Source: Weissella cibaria KACC 11862 (GTDB taxonomy: Bacteria; Bacillota; Bacilli; Lactobacillales; Lactobacillaceae). From it: a stretch of 64,000 bases of DNA. The notes under the pieces are model-generated. The model was not told the origin of the DNA. It saw only the letters and a program-made list of their open reading frames with translations, and ran no database searches. The stretch is from assembly GCF_000193635.1 (NCBI RefSeq), contig NZ_AEKT01000035.1, forward strand, positions 62,001 through 126,000, in the 5' to 3' direction. Position numbers and translations under genes: made by a program. Each line of letters opens with the position of its first letter. The first letter of the stretch is position 1. This document shows, one piece after another, positions 28,141-36,541 of the stretch.

Positions 28141-28536
28141 TTATAAGCGACGTTGCAAGTAAACACGCGTTCGTCCCATTACAGGCACGTCAGCTAGTTC
28201 ACCAAATACCGTAAACCCGTTCGCTTCATAGAATGCTTGCACCGCATCGTTGTCGGCATATGCCGTTGCCACCTTTGCACCACGCTGGCCACTACGCATA
28301 AAGACTTCACGCAATAGCGCCGCATCAACGCCAACCGCCTGCAGACCTTCCGATAACACAAGCTGCTTAATGTGCACCTCTGCACCCATAAATTCAGCGA
28401 TTATCCCACCAACTGGCATTTTTTGATCGTTTAACACAGCAACCGCAATGTCAGCGTCTTGCGTCGTTATTTCACGACCCAGAATTCGATTCAGGTGGGC
28501 GTACAGTTCAGTTACGGTCGTCTCTTTTAATTCCAT
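28141..28536 (-). CDS. GNAT family N-acetyltransferase
   Basis: A 131-aa acetyl-CoA-dependent acyltransferase fold. The central strand MPVGGIIAEFMGAEVHIKQLVLSEGL, then VDAALLREVFMRSGQRGAKVATAYADNDAVQAFYEANGFTVFGE, matches GNAT motifs A and B, with the YEANGF ending. The start at 28536 lies 6 nt after GAGG at the end of the lactate oxidase gene, so the two form an operon. The substrate is unknown. Confidence 0.85.
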   Translation of the reverse strand: MELKETTVTELYAHLNRILGREITTQDADIAVAVLNDQKMPVGGIIAEFMGAEVHIKQLVLSEGLQAVGVDAALLREVFMRSGQRGAKVATAYADNDAVQAFYEANGFTVFGELADVPVMGRTRVYLQRRL

Positions 28537-28544
28537 GGTTATCC

Positions 28545-29651
28545 TCAAAATTTTGCATTGATAATTTTGGCACGTTGCAACTCAGCTACCGTGTGGGCGC
28601 CCGTCAATTGCATCACACTCCTTAATTCCGTTGCCAAATGCTCATACACTGATTGTACACCAGCCGCCCCACCTTGGTTCAACCCCCAAAGCATTGGGCG
28701 ACCAAGTGCGACAACATCTGCTCCTAGTGCAAGGGCCTTCGCAACATCCTCACCGCGTCGAATACCAGAATCAAAAATAACCGGTACACGGCGGTTAACA
28801 GCCTTTGCAATCGCCGCCAAAGTATCAATAGATGCTGGTGCCCCATTTAGTTCACGGCCACCGTGATTAGAGACCCAAATACCGTCAGCGCCAGCCGCGA
28901 TGGCAGCTAGCGCATCATCAGGATCTTGAATCCCCTTTACAATTACCGGCAAGCCATGGGCCATTTCTTTAACCTTGTTAATATCGCGCAATGACAAATC
29001 TTGCTTTGCCCGTGCATAAATATCAGCAATCCCCAATCCTTCACCAGAACCAGCAGCATTTGAAAACGCCGCCAAGTTCTCCATTGGCAATGGGAACGTA
29101 AAGTTATTAATAATATCGGCCTCACGATACCCACCTAACGTGGCGTCAGCGGTCAAAATAATGGCCTTATAACCATTATTAACTGCTTCGTCTAGCAAAT
29201 ACTGATTAAAATCATCATCACGGGACATATACAACTGGAAAAACTTGGGTGTATCCGGCGCCGCGCTTGCTACATCCGCAATACGTGAATTGCCGTACGT
29301 TGACAGACTGAAAATCGATCCTGCAGCACCAACTCCCTTGACGGTAACTTGTTCACCGTCTTGGTGCATTAACCCATGCGCTGCAATTGGTGCCGCAATC
29401 ACGGGCATCGTAAGTGGAATATCAAATAAGGTTGTACTCAAATCAGGCGCCGCAATATCTTGCAACATACGCGGAATTAATTGATAGTGACGAAACGCTT
29501 GTTCGTTATCTCGCAACACTTGTTCGTCTGAAGATCCACCATCCACGTAGCCAAACGCTCCCGCTTCGGTGTCACGTTTTACAGCGTCACGCAACCTTGG
29601 CAAGTCAATAATGTTTAGTTTTTCTTCTTTTGTACTGCCTTGATAAGTCAT
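28545..29651 (-). CDS. lox: L-lactate oxidase / FMN-dependent alpha-hydroxy acid oxidase
   Basis: Oxidises L-lactate to pyruvate with O2, forming H2O2. The 368-aa protein has the FMN-binding TIM barrel: PVIAAPIAAHGLMHQDGE, FFQLYMSRDDD, VIVKGI (FMN Lys239) and IWVSNHGGRELNG, with catalytic His263 and Arg266 close to the Aerococcus lactate oxidase numbering. Related lactate monooxygenases and glycolate oxidases cannot be fully excluded, but length and motifs fit the LAB lactate oxidase. It is followed by a GNAT gene. Confidence 0.88.
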   Translation of the reverse strand: MTYQGSTKEEKLNIIDLPRLRDAVKRDTEAGAFGYVDGGSSDEQVLRDNEQAFRHYQLIPRMLQDIAAPDLSTTLFDIPLTMPVIAAPIAAHGLMHQDGEQVTVKGVGAAGSIFSLSTYGNSRIADVASAAPDTPKFFQLYMSRDDDFNQYLLDEAVNNGYKAIILTADATLGGYREADIINNFTFPLPMENLAAFSNAAGSGEGLGIADIYARAKQDLSLRDINKVKEMAHGLPVIVKGIQDPDDALAAIAAGADGIWVSNHGGRELNGAPASIDTLAAIAKAVNRRVPVIFDSGIRRGEDVAKALALGADVVALGRPMLWGLNQGGAAGVQSVYEHLATELRSVMQLTGAHTVAELQRAKIINAKF

Positions 29652-29754
29652 CAGAATTACCTTCTTTTCTTGTTAAATAAATTGCAGAACACTTTTTACA
29701 ACTTTTAGTTTAGCCCGCTAACAAAATTATGGCAGAAAAAAGGTGTAACCGTTT

Positions 29755-29788
29755 GCAGAAAAAAGCACCTAACAGGATTGTTAGGTGC
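29755..29788 (-). terminator. Intrinsic terminator of the MFS gene
   Basis: GCACCTAAC pairs with GTTAGGTGC across 6 nt, followed by a six-T run on the minus strand. Confidence 0.85.
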
Positions 29789-29798
29789 CAAAATCTAA

Positions 29799-31007
29799 TT
29801 AGTGCGCATCAACTTGTGGTGCCGCATCATGTTCGTGATTGTAAAACTTGTAGTATAAGAGACCCGCAATTACCGGAACGATAGCTGCTAGCAAGTACAA
29901 TTCACGGAAATTCATCAACTTTTCAATGTCACCCAAGACAAATGGGCCAACACCAATTCCCAGATCCAATCCAATGAAGTACGTTGACAACGACACCCCA
30001 ACTCGTAAGGCATTTGGTGCCATCTTCAACGCCACGGCCTGTCCATTTGACATAAAAGTTCCGTAGCCCAATCCGATAAATGCACCAGCAACCAATAATG
30101 TAAAGCCAGAATGTGTCAAGCCTAAGATAACTAACCCAATAGCAAGTGAGATATATGATGGGTACATCACATAATCTTCACCCTTCACATCGAAGATTCG
30201 ACCAGCCATGGGACGTGTAATGGTAATGACCAGGGCGTACACCACAAAGAAGAAAGAACTAATCCCCACAAGGTGAATCGTCTTTGCATAAGATGAAAGG
30301 AATGACAATACTGATGAGTAAGAGAAGCCCATCAAGAAGCCAATGCTGGCAATGAAAATTGTATTGCGTTCAATCAAATTATCAAATGTCATATGACGCA
30401 AATCGGCTTTTCGTTCAGGGGTCAAAACCAAATTACGAACTGGCAAAATCAGTGTCGCAATCGTGGTCAACAAAATCAATGCAGATGACACTTCCACAAT
30501 AAAACGGAAATTCGTCAAGTTAAGCAAGATCATCCCCACAAACGGCCCAATAGCTGCAGCGAGCGACGTACTCAACCCATAGAAGTTGATGCCAAGTCCC
30601 TTTTTATCTTCTGGAATGTAGTCTGTCACAATGGCATTGGTGGCAGTCGAAGCCATACCATAGGCGAAACCATTGACCAAACGAACAACAAACATCACCC
30701 CAATATTAGGGATAACGAGATACGCAAGCGTCGAAATCAAATATAGAATCGCACCATAGCGTAGTGACTGCTTACGACCAATGATATCAAGTTGCTGCCC
30801 GATAAATAAACGAGCAAGCAATGTGCCAATAACATAAATTCCCGATGCTAGTCCCGCTTGCGCTAAACTAGCGTGCAAATTCGTGTGTACCACGACGGCA
30901 ATAATCACCATTAATAGGTAGTACACTAAGTAAATGACGAAATTAATCGCCGTAATGCTGACAAACCCGGCATTCATAATACTGGTGACCGGTTTTGAAT
31001 CATTCAT
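29799..31007 (-). CDS. MFS transporter (drug-efflux-like)
   Basis: A 402-aa protein with about 12 transmembrane segments. MFS signatures are GTLLARLFIGQQLDIIGRKQSLRYG (motif A, loop 2-3) and GMASTATNAIVTDYIPEDKKGLGINFYGLSTSLAAAIGP (motif C region). It resembles the staphylopine/quinolone-type LAB MFS group. The substrate is unknown. ATG 31007 is chosen over a TTG three codons upstream. It is a single gene divergent from the small ORF at 31164. Confidence 0.85.
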   Translation of the reverse strand: MNDSKPVTSIMNAGFVSITAINFVIYLVYYLLMVIIAVVVHTNLHASLAQAGLASGIYVIGTLLARLFIGQQLDIIGRKQSLRYGAILYLISTLAYLVIPNIGVMFVVRLVNGFAYGMASTATNAIVTDYIPEDKKGLGINFYGLSTSLAAAIGPFVGMILLNLTNFRFIVEVSSALILLTTIATLILPVRNLVLTPERKADLRHMTFDNLIERNTIFIASIGFLMGFSYSSVLSFLSSYAKTIHLVGISSFFFVVYALVITITRPMAGRIFDVKGEDYVMYPSYISLAIGLVILGLTHSGFTLLVAGAFIGLGYGTFMSNGQAVALKMAPNALRVGVSLSTYFIGLDLGIGVGPFVLGDIEKLMNFRELYLLAAIVPVIAGLLYYKFYNHEHDAAPQVDAH

Positions 31008-31163
31008 AATCAACAACTCTCGCTTTCATAACGTAATGTCCTTAATCATAGCGAAGCTGGCCTCGTTTCCCAAAAACCATTTTTTCAAAATTTAAAAACT
31101 CATTTTTGTTCCGGTCACGTGTTCTTCCTATAATAAAGTCATTCAGTAACAGGAAGGATGTCA

Positions 31164-31334
31164 ATGATGACCCAATCTAATGAACAAATCGCACACGATC
31201 TAGCCGTTGCAATCGCTAGCCAACATTATTTAAAGAGTTCTGTGCGTAGCTTTCACAACGCCATTACAGACTACGATGAAATTTACGACGAACTACTTGC
31301 CGAACTTGCCAAGACAGCGCACGTTGCGGTATAA
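31164..31334 (+). CDS. Small hypothetical protein (56 aa)
   Basis: A short ORF, MMTQSNEQIAHDLAVAI..., with AGGAAGGA before two adjacent ATGs (31164, 31167) and a perfect terminator 23 bp after its stop. The peptide is acidic and predicted helical, ending YDEIYDELLAELAK. It has no transmembrane segment or motif I recognise. Its own RBS and terminator argue that it is real. It lies between an MFS gene and the Mga-like regulator. Confidence 0.65.
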   Translation: MMTQSNEQIAHDLAVAIASQHYLKSSVRSFHNAITDYDEIYDELLAELAKTAHVAV

Positions 31335-31356
31335 CAAAAACATAACAGCGCTTATG

Positions 31357-31383
31357 AAAAGGCAGTGCGTGCACTGCCTTTTT
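31357..31383. terminator. Intrinsic terminator after the 56-aa ORF
   Basis: AAAAGGCAGTGC-GT-GCACTGCCTTTTT, a near-perfect hairpin with a tiny loop and T-run. It sits 24 bp before the Mga-like gene, which must therefore have its own promoter or use readthrough. Confidence 0.88.
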
Positions 31384-31406
31384 GTGTGTTAATTGGGAGA
31401 TTTTCA

Positions 31407-32912
31407 ATGGAATGGCTATTACATAAAAAAGAGTTAGATAAACTAACCCTAAAAAAATACTTACTGGAACAACCATATACCTTAGTACCAGTCAAGCAAG
31501 TTATTAATCAACTCGGTTGGTCAAAATATTTGGTCATGCATTATGGGCAAGAATTGATTGACGACATCGAGCGACTTTCACCAAACGCGCAATCGTACAT
31601 CACCTTTGACGCTAGCAACCAACACTTCATCGTCCAATCGGGTCATACAATTAGTCTCCATGACCTCACCTTAGATTATTTGAACCGATCGCCAAAATAT
31701 CATATGCTACTCGCCTTATTTTTGGAAAATTTCCAATCTGTCGAAGATTTCGCCGCGCAACATGACTTTTCAACGCCCTATGTTCGTGACGAATTGCGCG
31801 AACTAGCTGAGCATCTGGCACAACAGCATATTTTGGTGACAGATAGTTTCACTTTAAATGGCAATGAAAAGGATATTCGCTATTTTTTCTTTCGAATTTT
31901 ATTTGACTACTATTACCAACAAGCCAACCCACTTACCCCAGATGCCCAAAATTGGGCAGCCCAACTTTTTGACACACTCTCTCGTGTAACTGGGTCAACC
32001 ATTACACCGGCTATGCGTGTTGTCATGCAATTTCAACTCGGTTTGTGGTATACCCGAATGAAGCATGGTCATATCATTTCATTGACCGACTCGACGCCAG
32101 TGCTCCGTGATTTGGCCGATTTGCCTAGCGAGAATGCCGCCTTTCCCATTACCCTGATGAACACGCTTAAAACAATGCTCGGTCTAGATATTGTCGCGGC
32201 CCACGATGAGACACGCTTCGCCCTCAGTGCCTTATACGCCTTTGGCTTTGCCCGCAAGCATGATTTCATGCAACTCATGCCCACACAAGCCGTTGCCCTA
32301 TTCTCGGTCATCAACGACTGTATTCGCGTCTGCTTGCCTCGTTTCTTAGGTAATCCTGGTTTGCTAACACCTGAACTAATGGCTGATTTAGTGGATGATT
32401 TGTACACATCTAACTTACGCTTAGTTTACTTCCACAGTGAGCTACGGCCAGAGCCCAACATTACAGATGCCTTCCATCAATTCCCAATTTATGCGGAATT
32501 GACGATGACAATCATTAAAGAAATTGTGAATCAAACCAAGTTACCGTTCGAAACCGTTCGAAACACATTATTTGAGGATTATTTCAATACGTTCATTACC
32601 CGAATCCCACGTGAAGATGCGCTGCCACTCGTCACAATTGCGTTAGATTTTGTAGACAACGAAGCTTTAAAGCGTCGCCTAATTCAGCGATTGCAAGGTT
32701 TTCTCAGCATCAATATTTTTATTACGGACACACAAATTACAACTGCTGACCTCGTCATTTCAAACATTCATTTGAATTACGAAGAGCAACAAACCATCGT
32801 CTTACGGCATAGTCCAACATTGGCCGAGCTTAATGAGATCCGGCGAACAGTCAAAGAAATTACAATCGCAAAGTTTGAACGATTTACCGGACAAACCATT
32901 TCAATCCTTTGA
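31407..32912 (+). CDS. Mga-family helix-turn-helix regulator
   Basis: A 501-aa transcriptional regulator. The N-terminal HTH (TLKKYLLEQPYTLVPVKQVINQLGWSKYLV in outline) and second HTH (SPKYHMLLALFLENFQSVEDFAAQHDFSTPYVRDELRELAEHL in outline, about 85-130) match the Mga architecture, as does NEKDIRYFFFRILFDYYY at the start of the central domain. A long C-terminal region may contain PRD/EIIB-like modules, but I see no clear phosphorylatable His or Cys. GGGAG precedes ATG 31407. Targets are unknown; no adhesin or PTS operon lies adjacent. Confidence 0.75.
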   Translation: MEWLLHKKELDKLTLKKYLLEQPYTLVPVKQVINQLGWSKYLVMHYGQELIDDIERLSPNAQSYITFDASNQHFIVQSGHTISLHDLTLDYLNRSPKYHMLLALFLENFQSVEDFAAQHDFSTPYVRDELRELAEHLAQQHILVTDSFTLNGNEKDIRYFFFRILFDYYYQQANPLTPDAQNWAAQLFDTLSRVTGSTITPAMRVVMQFQLGLWYTRMKHGHIISLTDSTPVLRDLADLPSENAAFPITLMNTLKTMLGLDIVAAHDETRFALSALYAFGFARKHDFMQLMPTQAVALFSVINDCIRVCLPRFLGNPGLLTPELMADLVDDLYTSNLRLVYFHSELRPEPNITDAFHQFPIYAELTMTIIKEIVNQTKLPFETVRNTLFEDYFNTFITRIPREDALPLVTIALDFVDNEALKRRLIQRLQGFLSINIFITDTQITTADLVISNIHLNYEEQQTIVLRHSPTLAELNEIRRTVKEITIAKFERFTGQTISIL

Positions 32913-32978
32913 AACAGCTTTTTAAAAATTGAAAATATCGTTTTTGGTGCCCTCGTTACTTTCAGTTATGCTATATCA

Positions 32979-33097
32979 CGTGGTTGATAAGGCGTGATGC
33001 CATAATTCTTCTTAATATAAGTGACAGCGAACAAACACGCCTTGCATCCATGATTATTCAAAAAACGCGCCGACTAACCACCGGCGCGTTTTTTTGA
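32979..33097 (+). ncRNA. Candidate intergenic small RNA A
   Basis: A promoter-like pair, TTGGTG (32944-32949) and TATGCT (32967-32972) with 17-bp spacing, predicts a start near 32979. AAGGCGTG (32989-32996) is perfectly complementary to CACGCCTT (33036-33043), making a central stem. The transcript would end at the perfect hairpin AAAAACGCGCCG / CGGCGCGTTTTTTT (33060-33097). No ORF with an RBS is present. The hairpin could instead simply end the Mga-like gene. Confidence 0.4.
33060..33097. terminator. Bidirectional intrinsic terminator
   Basis: AAAAACGCGCCG, 9-nt loop, CGGCGCGTTTTTTT: strong stem with T-runs on both strands. It serves the Mga-like gene or sRNA A (+) and the 33101 gene (-). 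Confidence 0.9.
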
Positions 33098-33100
33098 CAG

Positions 33101-33586
33101 CTAAATCAACGTAAACTTTTCAATCATTAATTCAGGGTGCACGATAATCATCGTGGTTGTCCCTTCGACTGCGTAACCCGCATCCTCAAAAGCAACTTGT
33201 ACCTGGCGCTTGTATGCAAACCACGACCGCATATCAGCTTGTATTAAGTCATCAATTTGATTTAAGACCTCACGGGCATTCTCGACTGCTGCATCGGCCC
33301 GGATTGTTTCACGAATTTGATCAACATATTCTTGCGAAAAATAGTGTGGCATCTTAAGCTCACTAACCACTTCAGATAATAAGTGATCAACTTGCACATT
33401 TTCTGCCCGCACCATCATTTTCTTAACGGCCAGTTCAATGGCTAATTCCGTTAAGTATGTATTGGTTAAGTGCAGCGCCACTTTACACAGCGGTGATGTT
33501 TCATGTTGCCGTCGGCGTTGTTCTAATGCGTCCCGGACAGCATTAGGTGTTGGAATTTGATAGGTTATAGGCAATATCCCCCTCAT
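33101..33586 (-). CDS. Hypothetical protein (161 aa)
   Basis: A mostly helical soluble protein that I do not recognise. It contains VRDALEQRRRQHETSPLCKVALHLTNTYL, an amphipathic middle (HLLSEVVSELKMPHYFSQEYVDQIRET) and a beta-rich C-terminus (TTTMIIVHPELMIEKFTLI). The start is uncertain: ATG 33586 has only a weak RBS, while a GAGGGGG a few bases downstream could serve an unusual start codon. It lies between the two candidate small RNAs. Confidence 0.65.
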   Translation of the reverse strand: MRGILPITYQIPTPNAVRDALEQRRRQHETSPLCKVALHLTNTYLTELAIELAVKKMMVRAENVQVDHLLSEVVSELKMPHYFSQEYVDQIRETIRADAAVENAREVLNQIDDLIQADMRSWFAYKRQVQVAFEDAGYAVEGTTTMIIVHPELMIEKFTLI

Positions 33587-33696
33587 CAGTTTTCTTAATC
33601 GTACTGAATAGGTTTGAATATGTCGCGTCAAACGTATTATTGAAATTTGACACCTTCATGACTAGACATTCCGATATCAGATTGCTATAGTTATGC

Positions 33697-33772
33697 TAAT
33701 GCATGGAATAAGCCATGTAATACACGACTCTAAAAGACACCGCTGATCAGCAATGATTAGCGGTGTCTTTTG
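33697..33772 (+). ncRNA. Candidate intergenic small RNA B
   Basis: TAGACA (33663-33668), a 17-bp spacer and an extended -10 TGCTATAGT (33683-33691) form a strong promoter with no ORF after it. The predicted transcript of about 75 nt has a CATGG/CCATG hairpin and ends at the terminator AAAAGACACCGCT / AGCGGTGTCTTTT (33732-33771). Both flanking genes are on the other strand, so the promoter and terminator are not explained by known genes. Confidence 0.45.
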
Positions 33773-33781
33773 TCTACCAAC

Positions 33782-33817
33782 AAAAAAAGAAAAGGCAACA
33801 CCCAATCGGATGCTACC
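33782..33817 (-). terminator. Intrinsic terminator after the 49-aa ORF
   Basis: Minus-strand GGTAGCATCC pairs with GGGTGTTGCC (three G-U), followed by TTTTCTTTTTTT. It supports transcription of the small gene at 33869 and possibly the whole aro operon. Confidence 0.7.
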
Positions 33818-33868
33818 TTAGCAGTCATTATTCAGTTTTTTGTACGACTTTTAATCATGAAGCGTCTG

Positions 33869-34018
33869 TTAGTTCAAACCACGACGATTGATTTCACGAT
33901 ATAGTGCCGTCATTGAGGCGTTTGCCAAGCGTGTGCTACGCTTTGCCACCATCACATGCTTGATGCCAGCAGTCTTTAGAACAGACTTTGCCCATGCCTT
34001 AGTACCAGTTAAAACCAT
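33869..34018 (-). CDS. Small basic hypothetical protein (49 aa)
   Basis: The ORF MVLTGTKAWAKSVLKTAGI... ends REINRRGLN. It has AAAGGAGG at ideal spacing before ATG 34018 and a terminator 52 bp after its stop. The product is strongly basic (Lys/Arg-rich), helical and without a transmembrane segment, so RNA or DNA binding is possible (inference). It follows aroC by 149 bp on the same strand. I do not recognise the family. Confidence 0.62.
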   Translation of the reverse strand: MVLTGTKAWAKSVLKTAGIKHVMVAKRSTRLANASMTALYREINRRGLN

Positions 34019-34167
34019 TGTTGTTTCCTCCTTTGATTTTCTCTATATTCACGTACGAGCACAGCTTAACATATTCAAAAACCAACATGCAAAGAGACCT
34101 AAAAGTCATTTTAAAATCCTGAATGTTCTCTTGCATCCAAACATAACGGGAACGTTTGTTGGGGTAC

Positions 34168-35346
34168 TCAGAATAACCGCACCTCTTCGCGGTACACGGC
34201 AACCTGCTCTTTTAATCGATCGAGATTGTCAGCATCAAATTTATCTAGAACCGCTTTGGCCAATTCAATCGCGACCATCGCTTCCGCAATGACGACCGCT
34301 GCCGTTACCGCCGTTGTATCAGATCGCTCAATCGACGCACGGTGATTCTCGTGCGTATCAATATCCACACTTTGCATTGGTCGATAGAGCGTTGGGATTG
34401 GCTTAACTACCCCACGTACAACAATCACACCCCCAGTTGTCATACCGCCTTCAAAGCCACCTAGGTTGTTACTGCCACGCGTAAACCCCTTGTCAGCATC
34501 CCAAAAAATTTCATCCATCACCTGATCGCCAAATTTTTCAGCATTTTCAAAGCCACCGCCAAAATCAACGCCTTTGAACGCATTAATACTAATAATGGCC
34601 CGCGCAATTTTTGCATCTAACTTTTCAGTCGCCGCAACGTAAGACCCCAACCCAGCTGGCATCCCCGTCGCCATTACTTGCACCGTACCGCCGACTGTAT
34701 TTGCATCTCGTTTCGTCCGGTCGATAACAGCTTGCATCGCTTGATCGCCCTTTTCATCCAGGGCCCGCGTTGGGAAACTTTCCGTTACAGCCCTTAATTC
34801 CGCAAAATCTTGGAACGTCGTTAAGCGTTCAAGATCACTAAACGCCGGCCCAATATTTCGCACAAAACCATGTACATCAACACCAATTTCTCGCAATAGC
34901 GCTTTAGCAACGGCACCTACCGCAACACGCATTACCGTCTCACGCGCAGATGAACGTTCCAACACATTTCGTAAATCAGACTGATGGCGATATTTAATGC
35001 CCCCGACTAAATCAGCATGTCCTGGGCGTGGTCGCATGACCTTACGCATCGAATTTTCTGCATCTGCTGGCGTATTTGGATCCATAATCTTACGCCAATG
35101 ATTGTGATCATCATTATGAACGTTAAGGGTGATTGGCGAACCAAGCGTGACCTGATGACGAACACCCGACAGAATGGTCACGGTATCTGTTTCAATCACT
35201 TGACGTTGCCCACGGCCGTACGCATGTTGACGTCGTGCTAATTCATGATTAATCATATCGGTTGTCACGTTTAACCCCGAAGGAATCCCCTCGATAATTG
35301 CCATTTCTTCTGGTCCATGGCTTTCACCTGCTGTCATGTATCGCAT
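34168..35346 (-). CDS. aroC: Chorismate synthase
   Basis: Last common step of the shikimate pathway: EPSP to chorismate, FMN-dependent. The 392-aa protein has MRYMTAGESHGPEEMAIIEGIPSG, the signature GHADLVGGIKYRHQSDLRNVLERSSARET in outline (about 100-135) and DKGFTRGSNNLGGFEGGMTTG. It is the last biosynthetic gene of the aroA-tyrA-aroK-MFS-aroC operon, starting 1 bp after the MFS stop. Confidence 0.96.
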   Translation of the reverse strand: MRYMTAGESHGPEEMAIIEGIPSGLNVTTDMINHELARRQHAYGRGQRQVIETDTVTILSGVRHQVTLGSPITLNVHNDDHNHWRKIMDPNTPADAENSMRKVMRPRPGHADLVGGIKYRHQSDLRNVLERSSARETVMRVAVGAVAKALLREIGVDVHGFVRNIGPAFSDLERLTTFQDFAELRAVTESFPTRALDEKGDQAMQAVIDRTKRDANTVGGTVQVMATGMPAGLGSYVAATEKLDAKIARAIISINAFKGVDFGGGFENAEKFGDQVMDEIFWDADKGFTRGSNNLGGFEGGMTTGGVIVVRGVVKPIPTLYRPMQSVDIDTHENHRASIERSDTTAVTAAVVIAEAMVAIELAKAVLDKFDADNLDRLKEQVAVYREEVRLF

Positions 35347-35347
35347 G

Positions 35348-36541
35348 CTATTTTTCTCCGATTTCTGTTCGATTTCTATCCACTACGCGCATAGCGTGTG
35401 TCCCAACTAAAATGACATTAATGACGCTCACGACTAGCAAACTCTGCATAACCTGTGCCAAGTGCTGTGTCGCAAATTGTCCGGTGATGATTGGCATCAA
35501 CAACACCGCAAAGCTACCTGCAAAAAAGTACCAACCAGTCGCGCGACCGTTAAACCCTGGATTGTGTGCAATCAATTGCGCAACACCAAGTTGTAACGCG
35601 CCACCAGCGGCCGACATACCAAACAAACCTGTTGCTAGACCAACTAAGACCACTGCGTTGGTTTTAACAATTAGCAAAAAGAGTAAGCTCATCAACGCCA
35701 CACAATTTAGCATCACTAGCAACCACTTTTCAGGTATTAACCGGCGACCAGTTAACACAAAGACAATGCCAACACCTAGTAATGACCCAACACTGTAGCA
35801 AGTCATCAATAAATGTGCGTTTGACGCGCTGAAGCCGCGAACCAGTTGGAAATAGCGTGTTACCCACTGTGTAAAATGAATCATCAGCCACATCGCAGTA
35901 AAGCCATACGTCAAGAATGTCACTTGCACAATATCCCATTGCCAGCGCGGTGCCCGTGTCACCCTTTCAGTCACCACAACCGTTGCATCTGGCATATTAG
36001 TGTCAAGCAACACAACCAATGCCACCGCTAAAATCACGGCAGCCACCCAAAATACCCAACCGAACCAAAGTTGGTAATGATTTAAATTGATAATGATGAT
36101 TGGCAAAATCCCTTCCCCTAACGAAATCATCGCCTTGATCAAAACATTACCGCTGGAACGACCATGATGAAGCAGCAGTAGCATTGGGTAGGCTACTGCA
36201 TCTAACATGGCGTTCGCAATACCGGCAAAGCTTGTTAAGATAAGGCCTTGCCAAATGTGCGTTGAAATTGGCACACAGATAAAAAATAATCCATACGCTA
36301 AAATTGCCAGCAATAACAATGTTTTCCGCTGCCAGCGATCAGCCAATTCGCCCAAAAACGGATAAGCAATCAATTTACCAAGCCCAATCGCCGATACAAC
36401 CGCTGTTGCGCCAGCTAAATCAGTATGCCAAATCGTGGTTAATGCGCTCATGGTCTGTGCGAGTATAATCAATGCAAAACCTTGCACAACGTACATGAGA
36501 TAAACAATCGCCTGCATGCGAATCGCAAGTGCCTTGTTCAT
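35348..36541 (-). CDS. MFS transporter embedded in the aromatic amino acid operon
   Basis: A 397-aa, 12-transmembrane MFS protein (GKLIAYPFLGELADRWQRKTLLLL is motif A). It overlaps the aroK stop by 4 bp (ATGA) and ends 1 bp before aroC, so it is translated as an integral part of the operon. The context suggests transport of shikimate-pathway intermediates or aromatic amino acids. This is inference from position only, because the sequence gives no substrate. Confidence 0.85.
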   Translation of the reverse strand: MNKALAIRMQAIVYLMYVVQGFALIILAQTMSALTTIWHTDLAGATAVVSAIGLGKLIAYPFLGELADRWQRKTLLLLAILAYGLFFICVPISTHIWQGLILTSFAGIANAMLDAVAYPMLLLLHHGRSSGNVLIKAMISLGEGILPIIIINLNHYQLWFGWVFWVAAVILAVALVVLLDTNMPDATVVVTERVTRAPRWQWDIVQVTFLTYGFTAMWLMIHFTQWVTRYFQLVRGFSASNAHLLMTCYSVGSLLGVGIVFVLTGRRLIPEKWLLVMLNCVALMSLLFLLIVKTNAVVLVGLATGLFGMSAAGGALQLGVAQLIAHNPGFNGRATGWYFFAGSFAVLLMPIITGQFATQHLAQVMQSLLVVSVINVILVGTHAMRVVDRNRTEIGEK

